The translations under genes were made by a program, and so were the position numbers. 64,000 bases of DNA from assembly GCA_012840225.1 (NCBI GenBank), contig DULU01000098.1:1-64000 (forward strand), read 5' to 3'. Below the pieces are notes generated by a model. The model was not told the DNA's origin. It searched no databases and saw only the letters and a program-made list of their open reading frames with translations. Position 1 is the first letter of the stretch; each line of letters begins with the position of its first letter. Below are positions 1 through 9,178 of this stretch, piece by piece. This DNA comes from Bacillota bacterium (lineage in GTDB: Bacteria > Bacillota > Limnochordia > DTU080).

Positions 1-2
1 AA

Positions 3-1172
3 AGCACCCGCTGGATCAATCCGGATGTGAAGCAATATGAGCTGTGGCCGGGAAAGGATGGCTACCCCTGGGCTGATACTGGCATTAAATTGTGGACCCG
101 GGAAGGCATACTCCGCCACCTGGGAGGCGAGCGCCTGATCTGCACCTGGACAACGGGTGGTTTCGGTGAACCTACCGACGGCAATTTCACCATGGCGGCT
201 TTCAGCGAAGATTACGGCCGCTCCTGGTCAAAGCCTGAGGTCCTTTTCCGGCATGCTTGGCGCGGCCTATTCACCACAGAGCTTTTCGTACCCCGTCCAG
301 GTGAGATTCATGCCTTCCTGCAAACCTACCGGTTGGGAGGATGGTTGACCAACCTGCAGAGTTACCGGGCCATAAGCCGTGACGGCGGTCGGACCTGGAC
401 GGGGCCGCACTCCATTCCCGGCGGCATTCACAACATGTGGGTCAACCAGGGTATTGTGCACAGCTCAGGTCGCTGGATCATCCCTGTGAGCTGGGCGGAG
501 CATATCGGTGACGAATGGTGCGAACCATCGGTGGGAAGACCGCCGGTAGTGCCCCTTGTTGGCAGCCGGGTGATTCCCCAGTTGGAGCTGGCCTGGGGCG
601 CCGATCATCAATTGATCTACCGTGCCGCCGTCGACTGGGCCAACAGAAACCATCGCTACTCGGTAGGCGTGATCATATCGGACAACGAGGGGGCATCATT
701 TAGATTATGCGGCTATCTTTGGCGAGAGCGACCACGCCATTTCTTTGAACCCAAGATAGTCGAGCGCTCGGACGGTTCCATTGTGTTGCTCACCCGGGAA
801 TGGGCGGACGGCTGGCTGTGGCTCAGCTGTTCATATGACAGGGGTGAAACCTGGACCCCCTTGGAACGCAGCAATATCCCGAATCCCTCAAGCAAAGTCA
901 AGCTCTTGCGGTCCCGGGACGGGCGCATTTTCCTCATCCACAATCCTTCCGGCACCGATGGGGTGAAGAAAGGGCGGCGCAATCCCCTGTCTTTATGGGT
1001 AAGCCGGGACGACATGCGCACCTGGGAGGTTAAGGTGGATCTGGTCCGGGATGAGCAAGCCAGCCTGAATTATCCGGACGGGTTCATCGATGAGGAGCGG
1101 GGAGAGCTGCACTTCGCCTGGGAGGATGGGAAAAGAGTATATATCATGCAGGTGCCGCTCGATATATCCTGA
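3..1172 (+). CDS. BNR-repeat sialidase-like protein (5' end open)
   Basis: A six-bladed beta-propeller of the sialidase/neuraminidase superfamily that probably binds or cleaves a glycan. Asp-box motifs (S-x-D-x-G-x-x-W type) are visible as SEDYGRSW, SRDGGRTW and SYDRGETW, with a weaker SRDDMRTW near the C-terminus. No signal peptide is seen. The frame stays open to the left edge (reading ...RWINPDVKQYELWPG). The GTG at 27 (381 residues) is the first in-window start but has no ribosome binding site, so the true start probably lies outside. True sialidase activity is unproven because many BNR proteins act on other sugars. It is followed by a solute-binding protein and an oxidoreductase in the same direction, which fits a sugar-catabolism role. 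Confidence 0.75.
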   Translation, partial: STRWINPDVKQYELWPGKDGYPWADTGIKLWTREGILRHLGGERLICTWTTGGFGEPTDGNFTMAAFSEDYGRSWSKPEVLFRHAWRGLFTTELFVPRPGEIHAFLQTYRLGGWLTNLQSYRAISRDGGRTWTGPHSIPGGIHNMWVNQGIVHSSGRWIIPVSWAEHIGDEWCEPSVGRPPVVPLVGSRVIPQLELAWGADHQLIYRAAVDWANRNHRYSVGVIISDNEGASFRLCGYLWRERPRHFFEPKIVERSDGSIVLLTREWADGWLWLSCSYDRGETWTPLERSNIPNPSSKVKLLRSRDGRIFLIHNPSGTDGVKKGRRNPLSLWVSRDDMRTWEVKVDLVRDEQASLNYPDGFIDEERGELHFAWEDGKRVYIMQVPLDIS

Positions 1173-1296
1173 GCGGCGGCAGCTGCGCCGGAGGAAGGGG
1201 TGAGAGGCGACTAATATTGTTTTGTAAGTTTATACCAGCCGCTTGAGTAGAGAAAGGTTAATGGTGCAGTAAAAGGTCCATCTATCAGGAAGAGAG

Positions 1297-2634
1297 GTGT
1301 CAGTAAAAGTGTCCAGGCAAAAGATGCTCATTCTGGTGGTTTTAATGGGTTTGATGGGTTTGGCAAGTTTGGCGGGCTTGGCCGGCCTGGCCGGTGCTGC
1401 CCAGGTAGAGCTGCGCTTATGGGGTTGGGGCCCAGGCTCCCCCACCGGAAACGCTTTGGCCCAAATAATTGAAGAGTTTCACGCTACCCATCCGAATATC
1501 AGGGTCACCATAGAGCAGGCACAGAATGAAGAGAAGTTTCTGATCGCCTACGCCACCGGGGTAGCGCCGGATCTGACCTTCGGCGTAGGCCAGACAGCGG
1601 AAATCCTCGGTGGAGAACATGGCGCCCTGCTCCCTCTGAACAAATACCTGGACGGCCCCAACGGCATTCCCCGCTCCGAATTCGTCGACGACCTGTGGAG
1701 TTTCAGCATCGTGGACGGCCATGTCTATCAGCTGGCTATTGAAAGCAACGAACGGGCTTTATATGTCAACCGCCAGCATGCCGAACAAGCCGGTCTTTAT
1801 TCCGGGCAGACTTTTCCGGTCAAGAATTGGGACGATCTTTTGACCTGGGCCCGCCGTCTGACGGTACGGCAGGCCGATCAGGTGGTGCAGTGGGGATTCT
1901 ATGTCAACGGCCAAAACGGCGGCGACAGGTGGCACTGGGTGTGGCTGAATGACGGCAAATTGATCACCATGGAAAAAGAGCAGGCTGCGGACGGCAGTTG
2001 GGTGGAGCGGCCGGTGGCCCAGCTTACTCATCCCAACACCATCGCCGCCCTGCAGTATGCTTCCGATCTGATCCATGAATATGGCGTATCTCCCCTGCCT
2101 GCCGGCAGCCCCCGCACCCAGTTTCTGAACGGCAGGTACAGCATGCTGATCGATACCTCCGTCTTTGTCGGCAATCTGACCACCAGCAATTTTGAGCATT
2201 ACCTCACCATGCCCAGCCCGGTGGGTGTCGGGAAAGAAGGCGGCCGCTTCTCCGGAGCTTCCGCCAGCTGCCTGGCTATCAGCCGCTCCACCAAGCATCC
2301 CGAGGAAGCCTGGGAGTTCATGCGCTTCCTGGTGTATGAGAAGGCGGAGCCATTTACCATCGCCAGGGGCGGCATCCCCTATTTGAAGAGACTCCTGAGC
2401 GACAGGAGGTTCCAGAGTCACCCCTGGAGGGCTTTTGCCGTCCAGATCATGACCTACCGGCCGGAACGCGTCCTCTATATGATCCCGGCCAATGTCTGGC
2501 AGAGTTCCTTCCAGTCGGCCTGGGATAAAGCGATCAAGCGGGAGCAGGCTCCTCAGGTAGCCTTGCAGAGCGCCAATGAAGTGATCAGCGCCTCGCTGGC
2601 CGAATGGTGGCAGACACGGCAAAAAGGCAAATAA
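1297..2634 (+). CDS. ABC sugar transporter, extracellular solute-binding protein
   Basis: A family-1 type extracellular solute-binding protein of 445 residues, about the usual length. It begins with a basic segment and a long hydrophobic signal peptide, unusually rich in repeated GLAGLAG, ending at about residue 34. The mature part starts VELRLWGWGPGS and includes the typical PDLTFGVG segment. The GTG start at 1297 follows AGGAAGAGAG; GTG at 1309 or ATG at 1324 are alternatives. There are no membrane or ATPase subunits next to it, so it must use a transporter encoded elsewhere. The neighbouring BNR protein and oxidoreductase suggest an oligosaccharide ligand (inference). Confidence 0.85.
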   Translation: MSVKVSRQKMLILVVLMGLMGLASLAGLAGLAGAAQVELRLWGWGPGSPTGNALAQIIEEFHATHPNIRVTIEQAQNEEKFLIAYATGVAPDLTFGVGQTAEILGGEHGALLPLNKYLDGPNGIPRSEFVDDLWSFSIVDGHVYQLAIESNERALYVNRQHAEQAGLYSGQTFPVKNWDDLLTWARRLTVRQADQVVQWGFYVNGQNGGDRWHWVWLNDGKLITMEKEQAADGSWVERPVAQLTHPNTIAALQYASDLIHEYGVSPLPAGSPRTQFLNGRYSMLIDTSVFVGNLTTSNFEHYLTMPSPVGVGKEGGRFSGASASCLAISRSTKHPEEAWEFMRFLVYEKAEPFTIARGGIPYLKRLLSDRRFQSHPWRAFAVQIMTYRPERVLYMIPANVWQSSFQSAWDKAIKREQAPQVALQSANEVISASLAEWWQTRQKGK

Positions 2635-2662
2635 ACCAGGACAAGAAAGATAAATAATGGGC

Positions 2663-2740
2663 GGCTGCGGTAGCTCTGAGCCGCAGCTGAATGGGGCTGC
2701 GCCGGCGGTTTCTTTAAAGAGCGCCGGTGGCAGCCCCGTT
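2663..2740 (+). terminator. Two consecutive GC-rich hairpins after the solute-binding protein gene
   Basis: A small hairpin (GCTGCGG paired with CCGCAGC, 2664-2688) is followed by a large one at 2693-2737, where GGGGCTGC plus CCGGCG pairs with CGCCGG plus GCAGCCCC. The loop is A/T rich. No long T tract follows, so termination is inferred from position about 60 bp after the stop codon. Confidence 0.5.
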
Positions 2741-2816
2741 ACATATTAGCAGGCACATAATATAGCCAAACCTACAAGTATCACAGCGGGTGTTTTATAA
2801 TCAGGAGGAATTGGTT

Positions 2817-2858
2817 ATGCGGCCGGTCGGGCAGACTGGCTGGAGTATGTTTCATTAA
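2817..2858 (+). CDS. Possible 13-residue leader peptide
   Basis: A very good ribosome binding site (AGGAGG, 8-nt spacing) precedes ATG at 2817. The frame reads MRPVGQTGWSMFH and stops at TAA, 27 nt before the TTG start of the oxidoreductase. The site is too good to ignore, but the peptide is too short to recognise. It may be a translated leader or the remnant of a gene start. Confidence 0.3.
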   Translation: MRPVGQTGWSMFH

Positions 2859-2885
2859 ATATCATAATGGAGGCAGCATTGCAAA

Positions 2886-4109
2886 TTGAAAAAGGACAAG
2901 CTTGGAGTGGCGTTCATTGGCTGTGGACGGGTGTCGCCGAACCACATAAGAGCCATCGCCCAAAACTGCAACCGGGCCAGGTTGCTTTATGTTTGCGATA
3001 TTGTTCCCGAAAAGGCGGAGAAAGCGCGGCGTTTATATTATGAAGAGCTTAAGGCCTGCGGCTCCCAAGCTCATGCCCATGCTTCTGCCCACGCTCACCC
3101 TCCCGGCTCCCCTGCCGCCGCCGCTGCCGCCACTGTCGCCGCCATTGACGACTACCGCCGGGCGCTCGACGATCCGGCTGTCGATATGGTGACCATAGCC
3201 ACGGAAAGCGGCTATCATGCCGAAATGGCCCTGAATGCTTTGGCAGCGGGTAAGCATGTGTTGGTGGAAAAGCCCATCGCCCTCGACACCCGTGATGCTA
3301 AGCGGATGATCGCCCTCGCCGCTGAAAAAAAGCTGCGCCTGGGAGTCTGCCACCAGAACCGCTTTAATCCTCCGGTGCAACAGCTGAGAAAAGCTCTCGA
3401 TCAGAAACTCCTGGGAAAACTGATATACGGCACAATAAATGTCCGCTGGTATAGAGGTGACGACTATTACGCCGCCGAAGCCTGGCGGGGCACCTATGCC
3501 CTCGACGGCGGCTGCCTGATGAATCAGTGCATCCACGGCATAGATTTACTGCTGTGGATGATGGGCGATGCAGAGCGGGTGTATGCCGAATCCGGTACCT
3601 TCCTCCACCCCATTGAAGCGGAAGATACCGCCGTGGCCGCGCTGCGCTTCCGGAACGGCGCCCTGGGGATCATTGAGGGCACCACCTGCGTCTACCCGGC
3701 CAACCTGGAAGAAACACTGAATATCTTTGGCGAAAAAGGTACCTGCTGCCTGGGCGGAATGGCAGTCAACAAAGTGGAGCACTTCATCGTCTCCAGCAGC
3801 GATAACAATAACGGGCATATTAATAACGGGCATTTCAATCTGGGAGCCAACCAGGCGCACACCGACCTGGCAACGGCCACCGCCGCTGCCCCGCTGAATC
3901 CCATATACGGCAAAGGCCATACCCCGCTCTATTGGGATTTCATCGATGCCGTTTTCTCCGGGCGCTCCCCTGCCGTCGACGGTGAAGCCGGCCTCAAGGC
4001 TATAGAGATGGTGCTCGGCATCTATAAATCCGCCGCCACAGGACGACCGGTCGAGTGGCCGCTCGGCGATTACTCCACCTTGGAAGCGGCCGCCGACCTG
4101 AAGAGGTGA
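2886..4109 (+). CDS. Gfo/Idh/MocA family oxidoreductase
   Basis: An NAD(P)-dependent sugar dehydrogenase-type protein of 407 residues. The Rossmann motif is GVAFIGCGRVSPNH at residues 7-20. The catalytic-lysine motif is VEKPIALD and the C-terminal domain shows GGCLMNQCIHGIDLL. The TTG start at 2886 is supported by GGAGG 12 nt upstream. Two low-complexity insertions interrupt the usual fold: a His/Ala-rich stretch at about residues 60-80 and an Asn/Gly/His-rich stretch at about 305-335. The next gene starts within 10 nt of the stop, so the two are probably co-transcribed. The likely substrate is a sugar or uronic acid, inferred from the neighbours. Confidence 0.88.
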   Translation: MKKDKLGVAFIGCGRVSPNHIRAIAQNCNRARLLYVCDIVPEKAEKARRLYYEELKACGSQAHAHASAHAHPPGSPAAAAAATVAAIDDYRRALDDPAVDMVTIATESGYHAEMALNALAAGKHVLVEKPIALDTRDAKRMIALAAEKKLRLGVCHQNRFNPPVQQLRKALDQKLLGKLIYGTINVRWYRGDDYYAAEAWRGTYALDGGCLMNQCIHGIDLLLWMMGDAERVYAESGTFLHPIEAEDTAVAALRFRNGALGIIEGTTCVYPANLEETLNIFGEKGTCCLGGMAVNKVEHFIVSSSDNNNGHINNGHFNLGANQAHTDLATATAAAPLNPIYGKGHTPLYWDFIDAVFSGRSPAVDGEAGLKAIEMVLGIYKSAATGRPVEWPLGDYSTLEAAADLKR

Positions 4110-4114
4110 AAGCA

Positions 4115-4297
4115 TTGCCGTTCGTATCGTCATCGGCTTGGCGCAAAGTATCCTATTATGGCCGGCTCGTCCTTCGCAGCCTGGGCTTGACTTCCAGCAG
4201 ATTTGACTGCGATACCTGCAAATATAACTGGCGCAACGCCTGCCTTGATCCCAAGCGGCCCAATAAGCGGGTCTGCCTGCAATATGCCCGGCGGTAG
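4115..4297 (+). CDS. Small four-cysteine protein of unknown function
   Basis: A 60-residue protein read from TTG at 4115, which lies 8 nt after AAGAGG; GTG at 4106, overlapping the preceding stop, is the alternative. The N-terminal half is basic (WRKVSYYGRLVLRS). The C-terminal half has a compact motif C-x2-C-x7-C-x9-C with several Arg, Lys and Trp residues, compatible with a small zinc or Fe-S knuckle. It does not resemble a family I can name. Translation appears coupled to the oxidoreductase. Confidence 0.55.
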   Translation: MPFVSSSAWRKVSYYGRLVLRSLGLTSSRFDCDTCKYNWRNACLDPKRPNKRVCLQYARR

Positions 4298-4859
4298 GGA
4301 TGGATAGGGGGTCGCAGGTGGTCAAGCAAAAGCTCTGGGCGATCAATAATTAATGCCGATCAGTAACCCAAAGCCCTTCGTAGCATATGGATCAAGCGCT
4401 TGGGTGAGGAGATGAATCCGCTGAGGAGGAAATTCGTGAGGAGGGAATCCGTTTGGCCAACGCCACCCTCCTCACGCCGGTAGCTTCAATGCTCCCGCTT
4501 ATTTTGACTCCGAAACGCTTGATGATTAAGGCTGTTTTCCACCGCAGAGGCAGCGACAGAGCATAGGACTGAACTGCGGATTAACGAAACCGCAATAAGG
4601 AAGCCATAGGCGGCCGGCATATAGGCGGCCGGCTTATATCGTTTCCCAGGTGCTGTCGGCATAATGGATGCGCAGCGTAAAATACTCTTCCGTGGTGATG
4701 TCCGCCAGCTTCTCATCATCCGCTTAGTGCCGCTGCAACCAATTGCAACGCCAAAACAATAAACAACCGCAGGTGTGATTTCGATCACATTTTCGCGACA
4801 TGGATTCGGGGAAATGTGGCGAAGCCCCTAGGCATTTTGGGAAGGCTTTATAAGGTTGA
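4298..4859. other. Intergenic region with hairpin and decayed coding remnant
   Basis: No intact gene is seen. There is a perfect 10-bp stem hairpin at 4436-4475 (GTGAGGAGGG with CCCTCCTCAC) and a near-perfect direct repeat of AGGCGGCCGGC at about 4607-4634. A minus-strand coding remnant is listed separately. Confidence 0.5.
4634..4790 (-). pseudogene. Possible degenerate gene fragment
   Basis: On the minus strand one frame reads NWLQRH, a stop, then ADDEKLADITTEEYFTLR... to ...STWETI and a stop at 4634. The upstream part seems to continue in another frame as NVIEITPAVV. The amino-acid composition is protein-like, but one in-frame stop and one frame change break it. The family is not recognised. 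Confidence 0.3.
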
Positions 4860-5507
4860 TCAAGTCAGATCCAGAAAGCCGTAGCCGCCGTTGGTCAGTA
4901 TTTTATCGGTATTGATCGGCACCGGTACTTGGAAGATAGGGCCGTCGACCACCAGCGTGTGATACTCCCCAAATTCGCCGCAGGGGCTGACTCCGGCCTT
5001 TTTGAGCTCCTCCAGGGTGCTGTGGGTGAGCTTTCTCCCCAGCCATTCCGTCCCCAGTTTGTCCAGCTGGACGACGACGATGAGCGCCGTAAACCGGAGA
5101 GCCACCAGTTCGGCCAGCAAGTCATCTTGCTTATATCCCCAAAGGGGGTGCTCGGCCGTCAGGCCTTCTGCGGCGCAGATATCGCGGCACCACTGCCGGT
5201 GCTCGGGTATGTCGATATCGCCGAAGACCACCCCATGGTAACCTTCGGCCTTCAGGCAACGGAGGACTCTTTTGAACTCGGCTTCATAGCCGTTCCAGTC
5301 GGCACATCCGGTCACCACCGGCAGGCCGAGAGCCTGCGCCTGCCGTTCCAGAAGGGCTGGAGGAAGGCGGTGCGACATGGTGTAGCCTTGCGGAGAGACC
5401 ATGGTGAAAAGCGAAGCCACCTGCAAACCGCTTTTTTGGGCTTTATAAAGGGCGAGAGCGGCATCCTTGCCCCCGCTCCAGGAGACGGAGTATTTTAGCT
5501 GGTGCAA
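4860..5507 (-). CDS. ATP-pyrophosphatase (Dph6-like / diphthine-ammonia ligase family protein)
   Basis: An N-type ATP pyrophosphatase of 215 residues. The PP-loop SWSGGKDAALAL lies at residues 9-20, and the downstream GDIDIPEHRQWCRDIC and GEFGEYHTLV are typical of the Dph6/MJ0570 family. Archaeal and eukaryotic members amidate diphthine, but bacteria lack diphthamide, so the bacterial substrate is unknown. The TTG start at 5507 is supported by AAGGAG 7 nt upstream. The gene is divergent from the TPR-chaperone operon, with about 155 bp between them. Confidence 0.82.
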   Translation of the reverse strand: MHQLKYSVSWSGGKDAALALYKAQKSGLQVASLFTMVSPQGYTMSHRLPPALLERQAQALGLPVVTGCADWNGYEAEFKRVLRCLKAEGYHGVVFGDIDIPEHRQWCRDICAAEGLTAEHPLWGYKQDDLLAELVALRFTALIVVVQLDKLGTEWLGRKLTHSTLEELKKAGVSPCGEFGEYHTLVVDGPIFQVPVPINTDKILTNGGYGFLDLT

Positions 5508-5662
5508 AGCAGCGCTCCTTCGGTAGGTTAGGTAGACATGCGGCAGGTTGATTAGATGCGGTTATTTCACAGGCTTCATTTTTTCGCTTGAGGAACGCCA
5601 CTCCCCTCTTGCCGGCCCAAAATAATTCCAGACAAAATTTCACCTGCCACAGAAGGGCTGAA

Positions 5663-7954
5663 ATGGATGGGAATGGAACATATCGGTTCATGGCCAAACA
5701 TCATAAACGTACCAAAAAGAAAATGATTCTTGGCGATATGACCGGCAAAACGGCGTCTGCCGGCGGAAAAGGCGTCCCCTCTCCATCTCCCCAGCCGGTA
5801 CCGGCGGCGGATTTTGCCACTCTGGCCAACCAGGCCCTGAAGGCCTTTAACCGCCAAGAGTGGTCCACCGTCGTCAACCTGGCTAAAAGATATGCCTCTC
5901 CGGCCCCGGCCGGCAGAAGGGCGGGCGCCGGAGGCGGGACAAGCGGCGGTACCGGACCCGATGCCGGGCCCGGTGCCGGCGAGGAGGGTGCCCCCACAAT
6001 AAGCGCCCAAACTCAGTTTTGGGCCGGCATAGCCGCGGAAGCCCATTTCCGCCAAGCCCTCGATTATCTCCGGGAGGGGAGGCCGCGGGCGGTCATTGCT
6101 GAATTGACCAACGCCACCAAGTGGATGCCGGATGATGGCATATATTTATACCATCTTGGTCTGGCTCATCATCGCCTGGGTTATTGGCAGGATGCACTGG
6201 CCGCCTACGAAAAAGCCTGGCAGGTCGCCCCTTCCTGGCGGGTGGCCTATCACCAGGCGCTGGCGGCTATCCAGTCCGGCCCGGAGATTCTGGCCGCTCA
6301 ATGGGAGGTGCTCTGGAACCGGCTGCAAAGCACGGCGCCGAAAAAAGCCGCCGGCCGGGTGGCCCTAGCCAGACTGGCCGCCTGGGCCAAATGCACCATT
6401 AACCGGCAACCCCTGGATCTCGTGATCGATTGGGAAAGAGCGCACCAACTGCCGCCCCTGGTAAAACTGGAAGCCGGACTCTTCTGCCTGGTGACCGGCA
6501 AGCATAAAACGGCCGCTGCCCTCATCGAAAAAGCTTTGGCCGCAGATCAGGATCTTCCCCTTTCTTATCGACTGGCGGCGACCGGAGCTCAATATTTGGC
6601 GGAATTTTTAACTTGGCAAGGTTCCGGATCCGAAAAAACGCCAAGGGCCAAAGTTAAGGGCATAAATATCGGAGCATGGACTGCACGAGTCGGTGAGCTA
6701 ACCCAGGCCGTTCTGGATAAAAGCAGCCGTCATGAGGATCCCAATATAGAAGAAGGACTTAATTGCTTATACCGGTTGCTCTGGCATGCCGGCTGGCTCG
6801 CCTGGAAAGCAGGTTTGGTGGATGCCGCCGGCGCCGCTTGGTCTCTAGCCCATGGCGATGATAAAGATAATTTACATCGTCTCCCTCCGGAAGTGCTGCA
6901 CAACCTGGCGCTATTTAAGGAAAAAACCGCTGAGGACGTCGAGTCCATGGAATATTGGGAATCATATGCAGAAAGCCTCAGGAACAAGGGGCAGGCTAAG
7001 GCGGCCCTCACTCTCGGCATGGACCGCTATACGGCCGAACAGATGGCTATTCAGGTTTATCTGCATCTGTGCCGCATCGCCATGCAAATCGATGCCGATA
7101 TTAAAGAAGAATGGTTGCTTAATATCATCAACAACCGCCATGCCGATCCTCTTGACCGGTTGGAAACAGCGGAGGTGGCGGCTTCTGCAAGAGAAGCCCA
7201 GCTGGTGCGCCGGGCTTTGCTGCCTATTCAGCACCAGATAGTTACAGACCCTGAACTGCTGAGGCGAGCGGCGCTGATCTATAACCAGGCGGAAATGGAA
7301 AAGGAAGAGCTCGCCGCCTGGGAGCAATTGTATCGTTTGACTCCGGATGATCAAAAAGTGCGGACCGCACTGGCCGCCGCCTATGTTACCAAAGGAGAAA
7401 GGGAATTGTCGGCTGCAGCCGGCAAAAACCGCGAGCGGGCCAGAGAAATCTTCCGTGAAGCCTTGCAGCTCGATCCGGAAAATCTGGACGGCCAAGCTTA
7501 TCTGGCCTGCTGTTATTTGCTGAACGGCGATAAATCCGCCGCCCAGGCTCAGATAGATAAACTCATCACAAACAACAATATCCAACCGGCCGGCGCCTTG
7601 TTTCGTTTTGGGAAAATCCTGTGCGGCTTCACCCAGCTGCGGGAGATAGGACTGAGCTACGTCAAGAAAGCGTTAAAATTGGACGGCAGTGGAAATGCGT
7701 ATGCCCAAGCCGCCGATATCTGCTTTGCTTCCGGCTTTGTAAATGAAGGGAGACGTTTTGCCCGGAGGGCCATCAAGGAGTGGCATTATCAGCTGGATGC
7801 ATCTTTGGGCTTCGTCAGGTATCTTTTTGTTAACGGCAACCTTGATATCGCTCTGGAGCTCGCCAAGACACTATATCGCCATCATCCCGACTCCTCTCAA
7901 TTGTGCTGTCTCATCTACGAGATACAATTGAAGCAAAGGGATGAGGATACCTAA
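5663..7954 (+). CDS. Large TPR-repeat protein heading a chaperone operon
   Basis: Read from ATG at 5663 (AAGGG 6 nt upstream) the protein has 763 residues; the open frame extends to TTG 5588 without a good site. The N-terminus is basic (MAKHHKRTKKK), then comes a Gly/Ala/Pro-rich linker, then many helical TPR-like repeats with signatures such as YLYHLGLAHHRLGYWQDALAAYEKAW, and near the C-terminus DPENLDGQAYLACCYLLNGD. No signal peptide or membrane segment is seen, so it is cytosolic. It lies 19 nt upstream of a J-like gene, then GrpE and DnaK. It is therefore probably a scaffold or client adaptor for this Hsp70 set (inference). Confidence 0.75.
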   Translation: MDGNGTYRFMAKHHKRTKKKMILGDMTGKTASAGGKGVPSPSPQPVPAADFATLANQALKAFNRQEWSTVVNLAKRYASPAPAGRRAGAGGGTSGGTGPDAGPGAGEEGAPTISAQTQFWAGIAAEAHFRQALDYLREGRPRAVIAELTNATKWMPDDGIYLYHLGLAHHRLGYWQDALAAYEKAWQVAPSWRVAYHQALAAIQSGPEILAAQWEVLWNRLQSTAPKKAAGRVALARLAAWAKCTINRQPLDLVIDWERAHQLPPLVKLEAGLFCLVTGKHKTAAALIEKALAADQDLPLSYRLAATGAQYLAEFLTWQGSGSEKTPRAKVKGINIGAWTARVGELTQAVLDKSSRHEDPNIEEGLNCLYRLLWHAGWLAWKAGLVDAAGAAWSLAHGDDKDNLHRLPPEVLHNLALFKEKTAEDVESMEYWESYAESLRNKGQAKAALTLGMDRYTAEQMAIQVYLHLCRIAMQIDADIKEEWLLNIINNRHADPLDRLETAEVAASAREAQLVRRALLPIQHQIVTDPELLRRAALIYNQAEMEKEELAAWEQLYRLTPDDQKVRTALAAAYVTKGERELSAAAGKNRERAREIFREALQLDPENLDGQAYLACCYLLNGDKSAAQAQIDKLITNNNIQPAGALFRFGKILCGFTQLREIGLSYVKKALKLDGSGNAYAQAADICFASGFVNEGRRFARRAIKEWHYQLDASLGFVRYLFVNGNLDIALELAKTLYRHHPDSSQLCCLIYEIQLKQRDEDT

Positions 7955-7973
7955 AAGGAAAGGGGCGGAAATC

Positions 7974-8411
7974 TTGGCTCGGCATCAAAAGGAAATGAGC
8001 CATGAAGAAAAGGAAAATCCTTTTGTCGTGCTTGGGGTGAACGAGCGCCGCTATACGGTCGACGATGAAGAGATACGCCGGCGCTACACCATGCTGGTCA
8101 GGGAGAACCCGCCGGAGAAGGACCGGGAAGCTTTCCAGCGCATCCGCCAGGCATATGAAGCTTTGCGCACGGCGAGGGGCCGGGCGGTCTGGGCTCTCCG
8201 CTTTCCTGATCCTCCTCCCCCGTTCCTCAGCGATATAAAGAGCGGCGAGCAAAGCAAGGAGCAAAGCAGCGCTCCAGGCCCGGCCGGCATATCGGCGCGT
8301 TGGTGGTTGGCAGCCGATCCCTGGTCGGACCTGGTGAAGACGGATTTCGCCGCTGATTGCCGGCAACCCAAAATGCCGGTGGCGCAGCAAAAACTTCTGA
8401 AGGACGACTGA
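7974..8411 (+). CDS. J-domain-like protein lacking the HPD motif
   Basis: A short J-like protein. Helix I is NPFVVLGV and helix II is EEIRRRYTMLV. The loop that should carry HPD reads RENPPEKD, and helix III is AFQRIRQAYEAL. Without His-Pro-Asp it should not stimulate Hsp70 ATPase in the classical way. I chose TTG 7974, where AAGGAAAGGGG lies 8 nt upstream, giving 145 residues; ATG 7941, overlapping the TPR gene, is the alternative. After the J-like region comes a Pro/Ser-rich linker and a short Trp-containing tail. The position between TPR and GrpE/DnaK genes points to a dedicated co-chaperone. Confidence 0.78.
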   Translation: MARHQKEMSHEEKENPFVVLGVNERRYTVDDEEIRRRYTMLVRENPPEKDREAFQRIRQAYEALRTARGRAVWALRFPDPPPPFLSDIKSGEQSKEQSSAPGPAGISARWWLAADPWSDLVKTDFAADCRQPKMPVAQQKLLKDD

Positions 8412-8415
8412 TCTA

Positions 8416-9168
8416 ATGCCACGGTTTATTCAGATACCACGGTTTTTGCAAATGTCACGATTTATCCAATGGTGGAAAGCTCTCAGAGACCTGCCCGACT
8501 ACCGCAACATGCTAAGCGAACGCCAGGAGATGATCGAGAAAGCCGTAGCCCGGTTCTCCCGCGAACAGGCCAAAGCTAATCTGCTCTGGGAAAAATCTGT
8601 GCAAAAGCAAAATGAAGCGCTGGCCACCCTGCAAGCGGCCCTGAAGGAGAATCAGACCGCCCTGGCCAAGCTGGAAAGCGAAGTGGAGAGAAGGAGCTTA
8701 GAAAGGGTGGAGAAAAGCCTTTTGCCGGAGCTCATGGATCTTTTGGACGATCTCTGGCAAGCGGTGGCGGCCATGAATGAGGTGGCAGCCACCAAGCCCG
8801 AAATGATGGAATGGGCGGAAGGCTTGCGAGCCATTCATACCAAAGGCGAGAAGATTCTCTCGTTTTGGGATATCACCTCCTTTACCGCTCAAGGCAAACC
8901 TTTCAACCCGGCTTTGCACAGCCCGGTGGAAGTGATTGAGCAGCCAGGCATCTCCACCCCCATGGTGGCGGCAGAGGTATATCGCGGTTATATACAGGGA
9001 AATCGGCTCTTGCGCCAGGCGAAGGTCGTGGTGGCCAAACCCGGCGCCGCTGCCGGTGCTGCTGATGGTGTCGCTGCGGAAGCCGCTGCCGCAGCGGCAG
9101 AAGACGCCGCCGACGACGGCCGAGGTACCGAAAATAACCATGGCGACCATATTAAATTAGAAAGGTGA
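8416..9168 (+). CDS. grpE: GrpE-family nucleotide exchange factor
   Basis: A 250-residue GrpE-type protein. A long coiled coil (about residues 30-100) is followed by LLPELMDLLDDLWQAV and the C-terminal beta domain with GKPFNPALHSPVEVIEQP and VAAEVYRGYIQGNRLLRQAKVVV. It should release ADP from the DnaK protein encoded next. The N-terminus holds three near-identical six-residue units (PRFIQI, PRFLQM, SRFIQW), from an 18-bp repeat. The C-terminus has an Ala/Asp-rich tail absent from normal GrpE. It starts 4 nt after the J-like gene and ends 10 nt before dnaK. Confidence 0.82.
   Translation: MPRFIQIPRFLQMSRFIQWWKALRDLPDYRNMLSERQEMIEKAVARFSREQAKANLLWEKSVQKQNEALATLQAALKENQTALAKLESEVERRSLERVEKSLLPELMDLLDDLWQAVAAMNEVAATKPEMMEWAEGLRAIHTKGEKILSFWDITSFTAQGKPFNPALHSPVEVIEQPGISTPMVAAEVYRGYIQGNRLLRQAKVVVAKPGAAAGAADGVAAEAAAAAAEDAADDGRGTENNHGDHIKLER
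8418..8471 (+). repeat. 18-bp x3 in-frame tandem repeat at the start of the GrpE-like gene
   Basis: Three degenerate 18-bp copies encode PRFIQI, PRFLQM and SRFIQW. This is one of several in-frame expansions in the window. Confidence 0.6.
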
Positions 9169-9178
9169 TCTGGAGACC

